From assembly GCA_016927095.1 (NCBI GenBank), contig JAFGNI010000680.1, positions 1 through 6,959 of the forward strand: a DNA stretch of 6,959 bases, written 5' to 3'. The notes below the pieces were generated by a model. It ran no database searches and was not told the DNA's origin. It was given only the letters and a program-made list of their open reading frames with translations. Below, piece after piece: positions 5,547 through 6,959 of this stretch. The position numbers and the translations under genes were made by a program. Source of the DNA: Anaerolineae bacterium. Its GTDB lineage: Bacteria; Chloroflexota; Anaerolineae; B4-G1; SLSP01. Numbering within the stretch: position 1 is the first letter of the stretch; the number at the start of each line of letters is the position of its first letter.

Positions 5547-6959
5547 TTAGGAGCTCTCGCTGAGGCTCAGTCGCCTCAGGAGATTCGCGTTCACGGCGAC
5601 GATAACGGTGCTCAGAGACATGAGCAGTGCCCCCACCGCGGGTGAGAGCAAGATCCCGAGCGGCGCCAGGATCCCCGCCGCCAGCGGAAGAGCGATCACG
5701 TTGTACCCCGTCGCCCAGATAAGATTCTGGATCATCTTCCGATAGGTCGCCTCGCTCAGCTCGAAGACGCGGACCACGTCCATGGGGTTACTCTTCACCA
5801 AGATGATGCCCGCCGACTCGATCGCCACGTCGGTCCCACTGCCGATGGCGATCCCAATGTCGGCCCGGGCCAGCGCAGGCGCGTCGTTGATGCCATCACC
5901 CACCATCGCCACGGTCTTGCCCTGCTCCTGCAGTTGCTGTGCCTTCTGGTCCTTGTCTTCGGGCAGAACCTCAGCGAAGACCGTGTCGATGCCCAACTCG
6001 GTCGCCACGCTCTGGGCGACCTCCTCGCTGTCCCCGGTCAGCATCGCCACCTCGATGCCCCGCGCCCTCAGCTGCGCCACCGCCTCGCGGCTCTCGTCCC
6101 GTATGACATCCGCGAGGGCGAAGACGGCCACGACTTGATCATCAGCGACCAGATAGACCATCGTCTGCCCCTTGTCACCTGCGTCCTCCGCAAAGGGCTG
6201 CAGGGACTCAGGCGGCGAAAGCGCCAGCATCTCCAGCAGGTTTGGACCGCCGACGTAGACGGGCGATCCGTCGTGTGACGCCCGGATCCCGCGCCCCTCA
6301 ATGGCCTCGAAGTCCCTCACCTGCGGGATCTCCAGCCCTTTCGCCTCGGCGCTGCTGCGGATTGCGTGCGCAATGGGGTGCTCGGAGTCGCCCTCGACCG
6401 CAGCTGCCAATGCGAGCGCCCGGTCGAGGTTCCAGCCATCGAGCCGGCCAGTGGCGTCTACCCGCGCGATCTCGCTCCCAGCCACACCAAACTCGCCCGC
6501 CGTCAGTGTCCCGGTCTTATCGAAGACGACAGCATCGATCGTGCGCGCCTGCTCCAGGGCGAGACGATCCCGGACCAGAATGCCGTTTCCAGCGCCCAGG
6601 GAGGTACTGATGGCTACGACCAAGGGGATCGCTAGGCCCAGGGCGTGTGGGCACGCAATGACCAGGACTGTGACGGTGCGTTCCAGGACCACGAGGTCAA
6701 GGCCGCGAGCCAGAAACCATCCCAAAGCGGTCAGCATCCCCGTGCCCAGGGCAACGTAGAAGAGCCATCCGGCGGCGCGATCCGCCAACATCTGTGTCTC
6801 CGATTTGCTCTGCTGCGCCTCGTCAACCAGCCGCATAATGCCCGCAAGCGCAGTGTCCTCGCCGGTAGCCGTGACCCGCACCCGCAGGCTGCCGCTGCCG
6901 TTGATCGTCCCGCCGACCACCTCGTCCCCCGGCCCCTTCTTCACAGGCCTGGACTCACC
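5547..6959 (-). CDS. copB: CopB-like P1B-3 copper-transporting P-type ATPase (5' end outside window)
   Basis: This is a membrane ion pump that uses ATP to export copper or silver from the cytoplasm. The frame runs off the right edge; the first visible residues, [12 protein letters not shown] (6959 down), belong to the TGES actuator loop, so the metal-binding N-terminus and the first four helices are missing. Visible in order are a helix pair (about 6767-6590), whose second member carries CPH (6653-6645); the phosphorylated Asp in DKTGTLT (D at 6521-6519); the nucleotide-domain SEHP motif; MLTGD; and GDGINDAP (5900-5877). Two final helices contain [14 protein letters not shown] and [15 protein letters not shown] rather than CPC, with the YN..P and MS.ST motifs, marks the P1B-3 group typified by CopB, rather than CopA. 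All catalytic motifs are intact. The GTG at 6944 is internal, not a start. No copper chaperone or copper sensor lies in the visible part, and the peptidase follows after 140 bp. Confidence 0.95.
   Translation of the reverse strand, partial: GESRPVKKGPGDEVVGGTINGSGSLRVRVTATGEDTALAGIMRLVDEAQQSKSETQMLADRAAGWLFYVALGTGMLTALGWFLARGLDLVVLERTVTVLVIACPHALGLAIPLVVAISTSLGAGNGILVRDRLALEQARTIDAVVFDKTGTLTAGEFGVAGSEIARVDATGRLDGWNLDRALALAAAVEGDSEHPIAHAIRSSAEAKGLEIPQVRDFEAIEGRGIRASHDGSPVYVGGPNLLEMLALSPPESLQPFAEDAGDKGQTMVYLVADDQVVAVFALADVIRDESREAVAQLRARGIEVAMLTGDSEEVAQSVATELGIDTVFAEVLPEDKDQKAQQLQEQGKTVAMVGDGINDAPALARADIGIAIGSGTDVAIESAGIILVKSNPMDVVRVFELSEATYRKMIQNLIWATGYNVIALPLAAGILAPLGILLSPAVGALLMSLSTVIVAVNANLLRRLSLSESS

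Noticed and set aside
6301..6759. Open frame of 152 codons on the + strand opposite the ATPase
   Set aside because: Antisense to conserved CPH, DKTGTLT and SEHP motifs; composition Arg/Ser/Ala-rich as expected for a shadow frame.
1..6959. CRISPR array, insertion sequence, phage or toxin-antitoxin genes
   Set aside because: No evenly spaced direct repeats, terminal inverted repeats with transposase, integrase or small paired frames with SD were found on either strand.

Overview
The window is gene-dense, GC-rich bacterial DNA with no rRNA, tRNA, transposase or CRISPR. It looks like a chromosomal segment from an environmental bacterium. My best guess is Chloroflexota (Anaerolineae or Caldilineae type). 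The grounds are the high GC, a TTG start, a NarL-type kinase/regulator pair, a large secreted S8 peptidase ending in a 'WLPLV' tail, and a palindromic spacer built on AGACCTTTGG. This placement rests on remembered resemblance, not on a database search, and is only moderately secure.

Layout. On the + strand, positions 1-642 hold the C-terminal part of a NarL/DesK-type sensor histidine kinase that enters through the left edge. After a 190-bp gap comes its probable partner, a NarL/FixJ-family response regulator (833-1474). The gap is filled exactly by a doubtful 65-codon frame that overlaps both neighbours by 4 nt. The rest of the window is on the - strand, tail to tail with the regulator, with only 14 bp between the stop codons. 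Read in its own direction it contains three genes. First is a CopB-like (P1B-3) copper-transporting P-type ATPase that enters through the right edge (6959-5547). Second is a secreted subtilisin-like (S8) peptidase of about 989 residues (5406-2437). Third is a predicted (beta/alpha)8-barrel protein of unknown function (2289-1489).

Regulation. A long imperfect palindrome (5452-5525) and a -10-like TATAAT (5442-5437) lie between the ATPase and the peptidase. The peptidase is therefore probably transcribed from its own promoter. A UUCG-loop hairpin and a strong Shine-Dalgarno sequence lie between the peptidase and the barrel gene. The kinase and regulator form one signalling unit whose targets are not visible here. 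Copper export, the surface peptidase and the barrel protein have no evident shared pathway, so I read the window as three or four adjacent but separate functions.

The most notable points are the Asp-to-Glu change at the expected catalytic Asp of the peptidase, its LPLV tail, the palindrome, and the odd spacer between kinase and regulator. I do not see a clearly new multi-gene system.
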